Shown: positions 1-62,040 of the stretch, piece after piece
Numbering within the stretch: position 1 is the stretch's first letter
Layout of the letters: each line of letters begins with the position of its first letter
Position numbers and translations under genes: made by a program
Notes under the pieces: generated by a model
Told to the model about the DNA's origin: nothing
Seen by the model: only the letters and a program-made list of their open reading frames with translations
Database searches by the model: none
Assembly (NCBI GenBank): GCA_038503035.1
Contig: JAVSML010019106.1
Coordinates: 101,390-165,389, forward strand
Origin: Crocodylus rhombifer
Lineage: Eukaryota; Chordata; Crocodylia; Crocodylidae
Length of the DNA: 64,000 bases
Direction of reading: 5' to 3'

Positions 1-880
1 GAAAATGAAAGAAGAACTGTATTTATTTAACTTCCTTGCTCTTCATGAACCACATTTAAACTGCCCAGGAATCTCATGCAGTTTGTTATCCCTGGCCACC
101 CCTGACTTAGATTAAGGTTTTCAAGGCTACCAAAAAGATCTGGAAACCCAGCTCTTGGTGGTAATGGTAGCTTTGAAAACCTAGTGTGGAGTTTGATGGA
201 TACACACATTTTGTGCATAAAATAAATCATTCTGGATTTTGTAGATGTCACTGAAGAGACTGGCCTCCCAGAGTGCCAGATGCTCTGGCTGTAATGAATG
301 TGATTAGGCTGTGTGCACTGCCAATACTTTGCATCTTCTTCAAGGGCTGGCCTGATACTGTGGAATGAAGTCCCCTGAGAACTGTCACAGAGCTCACCAC
401 CTTCTACTCCAAGTGCAAGGCATTATTCTTTGACCTTGCTTTCTCTAAAATAATTATATAGCAACATATTTATTTGTAAAAAAGAAAAGCAACAAGCCCC
501 ACTAAAAACATGACACTCTACTGCAGATGTTTATCCTGCTGGGGAGGGGACGAGCAAATAGACACGTGACTGATTTTAGTCGCATTATTCTTGACTCTGC
601 CAGAAGGATCTCAGAGACTGTGTTGTGGGTGTGGCATAAGAACCTATGTAAAATAGAAAGTGAAGCCTGTGCTGTGGAAATGACAGGAAATGGGCCCACG
701 TGTCTTTCTTTTACTAAGCTGTGGAGACTTCTTTGCATGAATTTTGGTTTCAAGCCCTGAGTCTTGGGTATAAAGGCTCCTTCACACGACTGTGGTAGAG
801 GGCTTTAAATGGCGTCAAATGACTGTCGGGCCACTGATACCAACATGGTTTGTGCACAAACGGCCTTTCTGGTTATTCAG
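1..880 (+). other. EHMT1 intron, 3' part
   Basis: Intron upstream of the first exon in the window. I see no exon, repeat family or RNA gene in it. Confidence 0.7.
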
Positions 881-50199
<49,319 letters not shown>

Positions 50200-51320
50200 G
50201 GCTCCGCTCCCCAGAGACTGACTTGTTTTAACCCTATAGATCCACATACTGTTTGAATTCCCATTTAAAGAGAGAACTCCTTCAAGGAAAGCTAAGGGTT
50301 TGTGACACTTAGGGCTGTACCGCCGACTGTTACTTGAGGAATAAGTGAAAGCAAATCCTGACTCAATGTTGTTGTTTCCCCCTCCTCAGCCCTGGAAACC
50401 CCTGCTGGTTTCACAGTGCGTCCGGAGGGGTGGCTGATGCATTTTTCCATGCAAGCTGTCCTAAGCCTCCGTCTTTTAATGTCCTAAGTGTTGTCAGAGC
50501 CAAGGGAGTGTGTCCCTTCCTCCTCTGAATATTATTAATTGAATAGAACGTTCATGCCAAGTCATCTCCAAGTCACTTGTAACAAACTTTGAATACTTGA
50601 CGAAACTTTCTTATCAAAAGAGGGGGAGCGGAAAAAAAGATTCTTGTGTGTTGGTTTACTTGGCACAGCCCTGGGGCAGGTCCTGCCAGTCATTTAAACC
50701 ATGAATTTCTCCTGCCCCCCGTCAGACATTGCAGCATGGTCTTTCCAGGTCCCATTGCTGGGAGATGGAGGGTGGTCACTTCTAACAGATGCCTGTTGGT
50801 TACCAAATCCACCCATTTATTATTCTCTCTTATTTCCCCTAAAAAGGAAGGGGAAGCCCCTTTCCTTGATACCCTTCCAGTTCCTGTCTCTCTTCTAAGT
50901 CTGCCAGAGATTCTCTCCCCACTGCGTCCAGCTCCCCACCCAGCTTTCTCTGTTAAACCAGCCCTCACCCCTGCCTGTGGTTGGGCTTCTTACTGTTTCA
51001 GTGTTCGTTTCACCAATGGAAGGATTTCTCTCTCTATCCCATTAGTGATTTCAGAGAGGGAAGGTTGAAGGGGATTGTACAAGACACTAACTTCTTTTAA
51101 AAGAAGCAGTTTGCTTTTTTAAAATAAAAAATTAAATGATCTATATTCTAGAGAACCTCTGACTGGCATTTCTCAGGAGGATGCTACAGGCTGGGGCAGA
51201 CATCAGACAGGACATGTCACAGCGAGAAGATACAGACGCCACCAGCTCATCTGTACCCATCACTTTTCTCAATGCTGGGCACCTTCGATTAATTTTTAAA
51301 GCCACACGCTACGAGGTTTA

Positions 51321-51326
51321 AATAAA
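51321..51326 (+). terminator. Alternative polyadenylation signal AATAAA
   Basis: Proximal hexamer in the 3' UTR. Use would shorten the UTR by about 460 bases. The downstream G/T richness is weaker than at 51779. Another hexamer lies at 51546-51551. Confidence 0.4.
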
Positions 51327-51778
51327 CTGATTTATTTTTTACCATTATTAAAACATTGGGGACTAGCATTAAAAAACAAACAAACAAACAAAAACATCAA
51401 AACAAAAACGGTGCTGATTCTGGTGTGATTTTTACTCACCACGTGAATATAAACTATCAATTGTATAAAAAGAACAAAGTGATTTTAGTATAAAAATGCA
51501 GGAAAAAACACAAAACCTTTTTTAAATTGTTAGTATTGTAGTGTGAATAAATTTGTCATCACCTTTTGTGTGATGGCTGGGCAGGTCATTATCTTAATTT
51601 TTTGACATATATCTTTAAATACTGTAATTAGTGCAGTAACAGTTTTTTTTGTGCATCTCTTCTAAAACATTCATAATGCCGTCATGTTTATTATTTTTTT
51701 TCTGTTAATGTTTTTGACAATTTTAAAGGAGCAGTCTTTTGGCTCTGGTCATTTTCTTGTTCTGTTTTCAATGAAATC

Positions 51779-51784
51779 AATAAA
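51779..51784 (+). terminator. Main polyadenylation signal AATAAA of EHMT1
   Basis: The canonical hexamer is followed within 20-40 bases by a G/T-rich stretch (gtgagtttggtcc, tttgtgagg), the usual downstream element. It is the last of three hexamers in the UTR. Confidence 0.7.
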
Positions 51785-54118
51785 AAAAGTGCTTTAAAAG
51801 TGAGTTTGGTCCTTTTATTTGTGAGGCAGCATTGCCAGCTCTCTGAATGTCATCACGAATCTCATGATATTTGGGGGACAGCGGTGTGCGTGTGTGTGTG
51901 TTTTGCTTTGGGGCTTCATTTACTTATTTAAAGTAACCTCTAGCTCCAGGAGTCATATGAGAATCTCAGCTAGTTTTTGTCAAGGTGATGTTCTGGCCCT
52001 TGTATGAATGTGAATAAAATGTGAATTCTGATTGCTCCAAAACTAGAAAACAAAAGAACATCAAATGCATGGCTGTTAGTTTTTCACAGACTGTAATTTC
52101 ATATTCACATACTGTAATTTTAAACTAACCTTATGATATTTTGGGGGCCTGACATGATTTTTGTTGATACTTGAGGTTGGCAGTACTGTTCCAGGGTGAT
52201 TTGCCCCCACTAGTCTTGGCAGAATGAATCAGCAACATTTTGTTGAAAACAATACCTGTCATTTGTTTAGATAGTTGTGCCCACAAAGAGCCCCCAGACT
52301 TCAGTCTACCTACTAGATCATGGTGCAGAACTGTGGCTGTATCAGGAAAGTTACCACCCCTGGGATTAAAGCTATTTATTTGCTCTTTGATTAAATAAAT
52401 AATGGCTTGGGAGGAAGTGTCTATAAGAATTTTGCAGTACTGTCCTGAGAGCGCCTTGAGGGTATATCTACACCACTTCTCTGATATGTTCTGCTCTCAA
52501 GCACACTTTATCCACCTGCCCACACTTGCAGGTCTCAAACCCTGAAATGAAGCAGCTCCAGGCAATGCTTCCCACTGGAAGCATCTCAAGATCTTGTGAG
52601 CAGTGTCTTGATGCACCAGAAACTAGTTTCACCAGCTCATTGCCAGGTCTGGCACTTTGGAAGCAGTGGTGGGTGGGTGCAGCATGCCTAACAGCCTGCC
52701 TCAGGAGCACCGAGGAAGCCGTGCAGACATACCCAATGGCACTAGTCCCGTACCAGCTTGTTTGGGTCATCTGGGATCTCGTTATTCCAGATTACATTGC
52801 AATGCCCTGGAGCTTTTGTGCCTGTCTTTACTTGCGTATGATGTATAAAGAAGGCCTTACAGGGTCTTCATACCTTCACCCTCACAGCAGTCTTCTTTTA
52901 AAAAGGGGTCAGAGGTAGGTATGGTGTTGGTTTCCTTTGGAACGGCATAGGAAGCTGGTTAAAAATATCCGGAGTGTCACCTGTGGGATTTCTGGTTTTG
53001 CTCAAGGACTTGCTGAATGACTCAGAGGTCAACTGGGAGCAGCCTCAGCCTGAAACGAACGGCTGAGTGGGGGTGGCAGTGAATCCCTAGCACAGAGCTT
53101 TGCACTCATGAGCTTGAGTTGAATTGGTGTTGGCAAAACACAGCGTTTCTAGCCAGCCTGGGCAGTAATTGCTTCCTTGCCCAGTCCAGGTTTCTGTTCC
53201 TGCTTTGTCTCCACTCTTAGAATCCTGCTAGTTCCCTAGTGGTTCAAACAGTCTTCCAGAGTAAGACAAAGCCTGAATTTTTAATGCAAGAAATCAAGTG
53301 GAGAGGAAGGAGATAGTGATATGGGGAATAGGGAGAAGAGCCCTTCTCCAGCTCAAATCAATAACCGTTTTCCTGTTTACTGTCTCCTTTTAAGATAGCG
53401 ACTCTGAAGTACCGTCCTTGGGAGCACCTGATTGAGAGACCTCCAAAGCAGAAGGGTGACAATGGGTCCAGAAAGAGGAAAAGGTGTCTGTGGTCAGCCC
53501 ATATGCTTGATTTTTGAGGTTGTCTGCTTTATATTCAACACAGACCTGCGAGAACAGAGCCCTTAGGACCTTATGAGAGGGCTGAGAGGTTAGTTCTGGC
53601 ACCTTGAAGATAATAGACTCTTCCTTCAAAGTCCTGGTCCGGCAGTGCCCACTCAGCTCGAGGTCACTGCTCAGACTCTGGCAGCAGGGGGAGAAGGGAC
53701 TTCGATTCCCTTAAGAGGGATTGCTTTGGCTCCAGCAATCTGTGGGGGTCGAGAAACCCTTAAATCTCCCAAATGACTAAGCACCACCATTGAGATTTGT
53801 CTCCATAAATCTGCCTTTGAAGACCAATAACAAACCCTCTGAGTCATTTGCAGTCAATATCTCATAAAAATATTCATAAATGGTAGTAAAAACTCAGCCC
53901 GACTCCAGCTGGAAAGATAAGGGGGAGGTTAGGGTTTCAGCTGCATTCGTTCTTAGCCAGACGGCAGGAGCATTAGCTGACCTTGTCTCCCCTGCGGAGA
54001 GAAGGATCCCCTCCCCCTCAGTTCAAGGCTCTGCAGTGGGATGCAGCTGCCATCCTTTTGTAGGAGGATTGTACTGGATTGCCTCCAAAACTCCCTCCAT
54101 GTCCCCCTTTGCCTAGTG

Positions 54119-54443
54119 CAGTGTTTTTCAACCTGTGGGTTGCAACCCAAAAGTGGGTTGCAAGAATATATGAAAGGGTTGCAAACAAACTTTAAACATG
54201 GATTCTCTTTTAAAGGAGAAAAATGTAGGAAACTGGGTTTTTCCTTATAGGCTGGCAGAGTTTGAGCCTGTGAGGGGCTGTTTGGGTCCCCCCTGTCCCA
54301 CATATCCACTCCCTGCCCCATATACCGGGGGGGCTGGGGCTGGGGCCAGGGCAGCAGCAAGTCAAATTTGAGGGGCACTGGGTCAGGACTGGCCATCAAC
54401 CTTTACAAATGGGTCCTGGTACAAAAAAGGTTGAGAACCACTG
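54119..54443. mobile_element. hAT-like MITE, 325 bp
   Basis: Flanks gcctagtg (54111-54118) and acctagtg (54444-54451) match at 7 of 8. The ends are CAGTGTTTTTCAACCTGTGG and, in reverse complement, CAGTGGTTCTCAACCTTTTT. The motif gtgggttgcaa occurs in the left part. It lies 2.3 kb downstream of EHMT1. Confidence 0.85.
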
Positions 54444-55331
54444 ACCTAGTGTGAGCTGGTCAATATTATCTTATCAATCATGCTCTTTGGGACTTGTTTA
54501 GCCTTTTTCATTTTCAAGGCACTTGGTTAACTAGTGGCACAAATCAACCTCTATATCAGTGGGCAAGTAGATACAGCTCTGAGGGGGAGGCAGAAGCAAG
54601 GAGGCAAGAAGAGACTTCCCCAAGGCTGGATAGACCATCCCTAGCAGAGGCAGGATTAGCAGGCCATAAGCTAATTGCATTCAAGCGGTCGGACCACGCT
54701 GCCACAAAACACTTTGCTCTCCCTGTTCCTGGAGTTGACATGGGCTGGCCCTGGAGTAAGGGACCAGAAAATTGAATTAAGCTAGTCTGACCTCAAGGCT
54801 TTCTGGGTAAAGACAGACAAGCAAAAAGCACAAGAAAGACATGTTTCACAGGGGAATGTTTCACAGGGCATCCCTTCCCCAGCCAGCTCCTAGAGTGTGC
54901 CCAGCCCAGCAAGCACGTTTGATGCTCTTTCAGTCTGAGTTTCTAACTGGGGCTTCTGCTAGGCGGCATTTTCCTTGCCTACCAGTTAGTGGCTGTTCTC
55001 CCTCCTAGTCATCCCAGTTCCCTTCTGCTATTTGGGAATGGAGGGCTGCTTCCCCTTGCTTCTGTCATTGCTGTCTCAGTACACATCCTCTGAGACTATT
55101 AACTATGCAGCTGGCTTTTTCCAGCTAGTTGCCCATTTGTAGGCTTTGGGGGAAGTGGCTGCATGTGTGATTTGTCTTTGGCCATCTCCTTACCTTCCAT
55201 TTCCCTTGGGCTGTTTATTAATCTGTTTCATCAGGAGGGCAGGTAATTAAGTCTTGGTAGTAAGCTACTGGTTGCACTTAGATGCCAAGCAACTGGAAGC
55301 CTATTATCACTCCTAAACAGGGAATTTAGGG

Positions 55332-55405
55332 CTCCTCACATTTAACTTGAAGAGAGGCCTGTGATAATAAATACACTGGATAGCCAAAGGGACCTGGGGA
55401 AGAAG
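55332..55405 (+). repeat. Left arm of a separated inverted repeat
   Basis: About 70 bp, with core gagaggcctgtgataataaa and ggatagccaaagggacctgg. It is the reverse complement of 55871-55950 with a few mismatches and one indel of about 5 bases. The arms are about 465 bp apart. Confidence 0.9.
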
Positions 55406-55870
55406 GAACTGCTTCTTATTAATAGCAATGCCTGGAGGAAATATGGAAACAGAGCATAGCTGAGACACCAGTTGGAGCTTTAAAGATAAAAGGGAAGAAG
55501 TGACATTGTAAGAGAATTCAGAGGGCCAGTTCCTGATCTGCTTCTCATTCCTGTCCTCATTCACATTGCCCCATGGTTTTTGGTAGAGCTCCTCTGTATT
55601 GATGCTAGCACAAAATTTGTCCCATGGCAACAAGCCAAGAAACCCCTCCCCACACTATCTACTTTCCTTCACTTTAGTTTGTCCTCTGCCTACTTCCAAA
55701 TATAAAGGACAGGCAAAGGATGTCTCAGGACAGACAGGGATGCGGGAGCATTTGTTCATGCCCCAAAATGGCATCCAACTATTATTCAGGCAGGATTATA
55801 TATGTGTCTTTATAGGGATATATGTATATATATGCATGCTTTAGACACTTCCCAAATCCAATATGCATCA

Positions 55871-55950
55871 CTTCTTCCCCAGGTCCCTTTGGCTATCCAG
55901 TACAGTATGTTTATTATCACAGGCCTCTCTCCAAGTTAACTTTTAGGAGT
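55871..55950 (-). repeat. Right arm of the separated inverted repeat
   Basis: cttcttccccaggtcccttt, ggctatccagtacagtatgt and ttattatcacaggcctctct are the inverted partner of 55332-55405. The sequence between the arms shows no gene or recognised element, and the inversion does not continue inward. Confidence 0.9.
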
Positions 55951-57752
55951 TTTAAAATGTAGGCTTCTTCCAGCTGCTTGGCACCTACCAGTAGGTGCAC
56001 AGAAATGCCTTCAATTCTTCCCCAGTCCCCAAGAACAGTTTGGGCTGGGATGAAATTTCCTTCATGGATAGAAAGAGAACAAACTTCTCCTGGGCTGGGA
56101 GAAGATGAAGGCTGTTCCTGGAGTCTGTTCTCTTTCCGGGCAGTCTGTTGGCAGTCTTTTTTTCTTTTCCGGCCTCCTGGCTAAATACAAAAATAATAAT
56201 TTAGACCAAATGCCCTAGTGAGGAACAGGGATCAGGGACTAGAGGGTGTCTATACACGTGCTCAGGGTGGGGAGGGGCCGTTTTAACTGTTTAGAGCAGT
56301 TCACTGACAGCTGCTCAAAACCATCATGTTTATTGAGCCCCTTAGAGCCATGCACAGAAGGCGAGACCAACAGTGCCTTGCTGGTTCCTGGAAGAGCTTT
56401 GCTTCCAAGGTGAGGTAGCTACAAGGTAGGCTAGAGACAAGGAGAGGTGACTGATGTGACATTGGTTGGTTGACAGTGGTTGACAGGCATATGGCATGAG
56501 TCAGAAAGGGGCCAAAGGTCTGCCCAAGCCTAGTGGCCATTGTGGGTAAATTGCACCAAATCCTATAGCCAACAGCATGCAAGAGGGTGACATGACTGCC
56601 TCACAGATAGCTGCCTTTGAGTCCCCAGTCCAAATGGCTATTTACAGATGACTTAACTGGGAGCAGCCTTTGGTACCAGCCTTGGATGAAACCTCTGGAG
56701 TGGTTGTGAGACACATTACTGCCTTTGCATTACACAGGGACAGACGGAGTACAAACTGCAACATTCTTGCTTTAGCCAGAGCTGGAGTTGTATGTGCTAC
56801 AGCTATTTGGACTTAAATGGTGTCTGTGCCTTTAAAATTTAAGTAAAACACCTATTCACTTTCAGTTGCAGACTTCCTAATTTTGTCTCCTACCAAAACA
56901 ATGAAAACAACCCCTTAGAGCCAGAAGTCTGTCTCTATAATGCCTTAGGCTAAATCCACTCCTGGGGCCCTCTCAAGCTGTTGTAACAAAGGACTATAGG
57001 CCAGGTCCAGAATCTACTTTCGGTATCCATAAAACTCATGGCTGAGTGGGGCCCAATTTGCAAGCTATAATGAGGGACCATAGAGGTTTAACACACTGAT
57101 CAGCTGTCCGCTCGCTGCACTGAAGAGAGGGAATAAGCGTGTGAATCTCTCACCCCTAACTCATCTCTGCTGGTACTCAATACATTTCTAAAACTAAGCA
57201 AGCTTGAAGAGAAAAGAGGTGAGAGAAATTAGTCAGGAATTGCAATCGAGGGACTGCACTAAAATGGGGATTGGAATGAATAAGGACAGATGAGAAAAGT
57301 TTTGGGCCTGTTGTGTAGACAAGTAAATTTGCTTTCTTTTTGGTGACAGGTAAGAAATAAAAACCTAGTTCCAAAGCAAGATCTAAATGTCCTCCCATTT
57401 ACACTGGTATAAAATAGGAGTAATCCCAGGTAAGCGAGTGGAGTCTAATCCATTGGGCCTTATAGAATTTCACCTCTTAACTAACTTGTTGACTTCAAGG
57501 CTACATACAGACCATCAAAAAGCCCGAGACTGAATCTATTCAATCTTCACAGGTTAGTTTAAACTATGCAGACTGAACTGATAAGCAAGTGAACAGACAT
57601 TCACTTTTGATTCTGGAAATGCAGCCACATGCCTGCAGTGGCCCCGGCCAGAAGCTGGGGGGTGCTAGAGCATGTCTCTATGCTTGGCTGGAGCTGACAG
57701 CTTGAGCCAAGCTTTGGGGTGGGGGGTTTGCAAGGGAGATGCAAAGCATCTT

Positions 57753-57985
57753 GGGATGCTGGGAGACTGAGAGTTAACTTGAATCTGGAGGGGATCTGGG
57801 ATAGAAGTTCAATAAACCAATTTAACCTAAATCAGTTAAATCTGATACTACATCCATCAGGTTTATCTTAAACCAGTTTCAGTCAGTTTGAAAGTGGTTT
57901 ATGTGCACTGAACTTCCATTGTGTTACAGATGTGAACTGGTTTCTGATCACTTATACCGGTTTATGTGTAATTTCTGTCCCTGGT
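57753..57985. mobile_element. hAT-like MITE, copy B of a dispersed pair
   Basis: It is about three quarters identical to 41983-42217 by eye. Inverted ends: gggatagaagttcaataaac (57798) and, in reverse complement, gggacagaaattacacata. Core words: ttaaccagtt variants, atgtgcactgaacttcc. Confidence 0.65.
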
Positions 57986-58520
57986 CCAAGACAGGAAGAT
58001 ATATCAGCAGTTCCTCATTACATGCTCCAAAGGAATTTAAATCTACTATGACAGAAGATTTCAGTCTGCTCAATTATTTCAGGTTTGAGAGCCATTTGTA
58101 TGGACTCTTATTGGTTTCAACTTTAATAAATTCTTTGGGACTTTTCTTAACAGCTGCATCTTTTCTTTAAATGTACAAGGTCAGCTGCAGCATTCACATA
58201 AATCACTGACTTGGAGCTAAATTAGTTGACACAAGCTGGCCCATTAACTTTAATCTTACCTTTCCAGGAGTCATTCTGGTACAAGTGTCTTCCTTCCTTA
58301 GGTGGGTTTTTGTTTTGTTTTGTTTAAATCAACTCTAATTTTGAATGTCTCTAACTCACCACTTCTGCTCTATAGTGGGAAGAACAGCTGTCACCTTGAC
58401 CAGCTCATCTGTTAAAACTATCTTCTCTGGATTTTAAAAAGCAAACAAAACCAATTGCTTTCCTGGTATGGGGAAGCCTTTAGGCACCTATGTGAGGGGG
58501 TGATTTTCAGAACTGCTTAG

Positions 58521-59080
58521 TAGGCTTGTGCGAAGTGACTAGTATTTGCTTCAGATTCATATTCGGCCAATTCGGGGGACAGTGATTCGATTTGGTGATT
58601 CGAATCACTGTCCTGATTTGTTTCGGCCGAATCCGATTCGGAGATTTTGCAGCAGCCAAATTTCCAAATCAGCCAGGCCAGGCCCATCCCTCACGCCTCT
58701 CCCAGCTTGGCAATGGCTGGCCCACCTACCCCAGCTCCCAGCACTTGGGGCGGGGGGGGGAAAGGCCTGGCTCAGCGGGTGCTGCCAGCAGGGGGTGATC
58801 CTCACTGCCCCACGCTGCATGGGCCCCCCCATGGGTACCCACCCGGGCCAGCTCCGGCCCTTTAAGAAAAAAAAAAAAACGAAAAAAACCCTGGGAGTCG
58901 CCGCTGCTGCCGGCAGGGGGTGATCCTTGCTGCCCTGTGCCACGTGGGGGTGCTCTGTGCAAGCCCCCAAAGCCCGGAGGCAGCATCAGGAGGGATGAGT
59001 CCCAGGGCTTTCCTCAGCTTTTTTTTTCCTCTTAAAGGGCCAGAGCCCCGGCAGGCAAGGCAGCCATGGGGGGGCCAGGT
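58521..59080. mobile_element. GC-rich foldback element with hAT-like left end
   Basis: The left end taggcttgtgcgaagtga resembles the ends of 28080-29183. A region dense in ttcg/cgaa words with a local palindrome (cagtgattcg ... cgaatcactg) follows. Next is a foldback: arm 58822-58895 (ggccccccc, catggg, ggccctttaag, A run, ccctggg) against arm 59001-59076. A unit beginning ctgccagcagggggtgatcc is repeated about 126 bp later. No matching right terminus found, so it may be truncated. Confidence 0.55.
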
Positions 59081-61894
59081 GAGCAGGGTGGGCACTGGAG
59101 GGGAATGGGAAGGGTTGCTCAATCCTGTTAACTGCAGGCACATGGAGCAATTGCAGACCTGGAGGAACTGGAGTCTCCCTGTGGCTTGTGAATCCACTTG
59201 TCACTCCTGTGACTGTCACAGGTCACAACCCCTAGTTTTCTCCTCTGTAAGAGTCATTTCTACACACTCTGGCTTCAGAGAGCAGAAGGCTAATTGATCC
59301 AAATTCACTCTCCAGGTTTGAGAAACCAAGCTGGGGATGGGAGATGGGAAGGGCTGCCAGTTGACTATGGCTGGTAATAACTGTGAAAATATGAGAATCC
59401 CCTTAGCAGTCTCTGTCTTCCCAGAGCCAATGGGGCTTCCCCATTGTGAGCTTTTAAATGTGTGTCATGATAATTAATTTTCTAAAGAGCTTCTTGTAGT
59501 CTTAAGGCCCTGTGCCTTTATCTATTTAATTATCTTTCAGTCATGTCTGGATGTTTGTAGGGAGGACTCCAAGGATGCTAGTGAATAGCCCACCCGGGCC
59601 TGCTGCTTTCCTAGTCCCTGGTATGGCTGTCTGTAAAAGTTTCTGTTCAGCTGCTCACCTTGAAATGGGGAGCCATGAGGCTGTGTTGGATGATTAATAT
59701 AAGGGCAGTTTGGGACTCCCATCCACGTTCTGCTCCTATTATTATCTTCAGTGCATAATGGCTGCATTGCCCCCCAGCTGATGGACTCTTCTGCTCCAAG
59801 GTGTTTGAAGTGCTTGCTGACCTCTTCACCACATTAGCCGTTTGTGAGAAATGATGTCAGTCTAGGAAAGGTGTGGCATGGGTCTTTCATCCTGTGTCCT
59901 TAGCAAGACCTCTTTTATTCTTCACCAAAACTCCCCTTTGACACTTATGGGCCAGGTGGACAGACTTGGGACTGTTGGGAATCCACCTGCTAGCCAGATG
60001 CATCATGAGTCGGGAAGTCTTTGGGATGGAGGAGAGAGGATGAATTGTGACTGGCTTGGGGACTCAGTCTTGTCTGCCTGCTCTTTCTTTGTGCGTGGGC
60101 CAGTATTTTCAAAGTTAGGCATCTCAGACTTTTGTTGCCAACAGCTGTATTCTGGCACCTAAGTGGCCAGATTATCAGAGGGCCTTCAAGTCAGTGTGTG
60201 CTGAGATGCACAGGATCTGACATGAGGCCACATTTATTCATGCACCCAGGTTATAAGGTGGTGTCTTAAAAGACTGCAGGATGCCCAGGTGGTATGGCAA
60301 GAGCTGTCCAATAAATGTATGAATGAGCAATACATGCAGTTATAACCTTTTCCTCTCCCCACCTCCCACGCACAGTGGAACGTGGGGCATGTTCACGCTG
60401 ACCCACAGGGGCGTTAGGGAGCTGTGGTGAGAGATATCGAGCTTGCTCCACACACTCATTCCTGAACTCAGTGCAGAACTGGGTGCATGCCAAGAGCCTC
60501 TTCTGAGAAGCCGGACTCATTGGTATTCCTAGTGCTACACTAAGCTGGCTCACTTACTTGCAGGTCAGGCGGCAGTGTGTGCAGAGCAGGTGTGTCACCT
60601 CTCATTACAGTGCTCCCTAGCACTATTGGGGTGGTGTAGCTGTGCCCTGAGGGGGCTGTTTGGGAGCCTAGTATACCACTACCATCATGATCAGCAGCAG
60701 GAGAGCAAATTATATCTTCACATATATATAAGATACAAACACACATAAAACTCTAATGAAGAGACACTGTTTAGAAATGGCATGGCAGTAGCAAAACATA
60801 TCCATTAAAAAGGAGAGGTGAGGAAGAAAAACCCCAAGGATATCTGGCTTGTGAACACAGCCCTGGTTAAAGGATCATTCCCTGTCAGCGAGTGTACAAG
60901 AAACCGGGGTGGGTAGAGTCAGAGTTATATACAATGGAGTGCCAGCTTCTCCCCTTCCTGAGACACCTGCCCCCATCTCGGATACTAATGGGGGAGGACA
61001 CTAGCACGATGTTTCTGCCATAATTCTACCATGAGAAATATTATATAATATTGGCATTTCAGGTCCCCTCAGCTCTTTGTGGAGTTTGCACGACTCTGAG
61101 GGAAAGGGAGGCAATTCACCCTGCTCAAGACGCTGTCTCAAGCCAGCTGCAGACTTGACATAGAAAAGTGCCTCGGGCCATTTTGTAAAGAAGATCTCCG
61201 CACTCAGACTTCAGGACGTGAGGGGGTGCTGCTGCTCAGCAGTCATAGTTGTGTGAAGGACCTGGGAGCCAAGGTGTTTTTGAAGGAGGGCATGCATGAG
61301 CGGTGGGGTGACTGTTGGGAACACTGGGGGTGCTTAGATCAATGGCATGAAGCTGAGGCTGGGGGAGGGAGGAAAAATGGAGGGCCAGATGGTGATCTTG
61401 GTTACATTGGGCTGGCCTACAGAGAGCAGTTAGGAGAGGTGATACTGAGAAGCTTCGACAAGATGACGAATAATCAGAGTAGTGAGAGTCCATCAGCAGC
61501 TCATGTCCTGAGAAACAATTACCCAGTAATCAAGGAACAATAGCTGATTCCTTTCTTTGCCTGAGACTTGACTGATGCTATACTTGTAACATGCACTAAG
61601 TTTGAGCAGGTGATAGAAAACCTGAGGTTCGCTGGCTGGCACCAGTGCATATCTTGAAGCATTAATGCCTGTCCGTAACCCTCAGGCTAGGGGCTTTCTT
61701 AGCTCATGGAAAGTGCATTGGCAATCTGGAGCAAGTGTTTCAAATAGGCATCTAGGTCCAAATGTTGTCACTAGTTTTTACTTTATAATGGGTTGGGCTA
61801 AAAGCTTATAATACCTCTAGCTGGGGGGCAGTCTGACACCAGGTTGGAACTGTGCAGCTTGGAGACCATCTATCTTGTTATCCAGTTAGAACAT

Positions 61895-62040
61895 AAGGGG
61901 TTGGGTCAGTTCCCCTCTGTGCACCTCAATTTCTCCATCTGCAAAGTAAGACTAATTCCCATGTTCTAGGGGGAGTTGAGAATTCAAGGAGTAATGCTTA
62001 TAAAGCATATCATCAGCTGAAGCAGTTAGCCAAGGGCAAA
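61895..62040 (+). repeat. MIR-like SINE 3' fragment
   Basis: gtgcacctcaatttctccat, ctgcaaagtaagactaat and gcttataaagca follow the 3' half of MIR (cctcagtttccccatctgta). Confidence 0.55.

Larger units (their letters stand above)
50200..51803 (+). other. EHMT1: EHMT1 3' untranslated region (end inferred)
   Basis: About 1.6 kb with no coding signal. It is increasingly AT-rich from 51300, with an A/C-rich simple tract at 51371-51410. AATAAA occurs at 51321, 51546 and 51779, which suggests alternative cleavage sites. The 3' end is inferred from the last hexamer. Confidence 0.75.

Noticed and set aside
53900..54120. Possible exon of a downstream gene (open frames near 53880-54116)
   Set aside because: No convincing splice-site pair or protein similarity; the stretch abuts a hAT MITE.
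58546..59297. Overlapping 70-125 codon frames on both strands and an apparent CpG island
   Set aside because: The frames overlap on both strands within a repeat with hAT-like and foldback structure. There is no TATA box, splice pattern or protein similarity.
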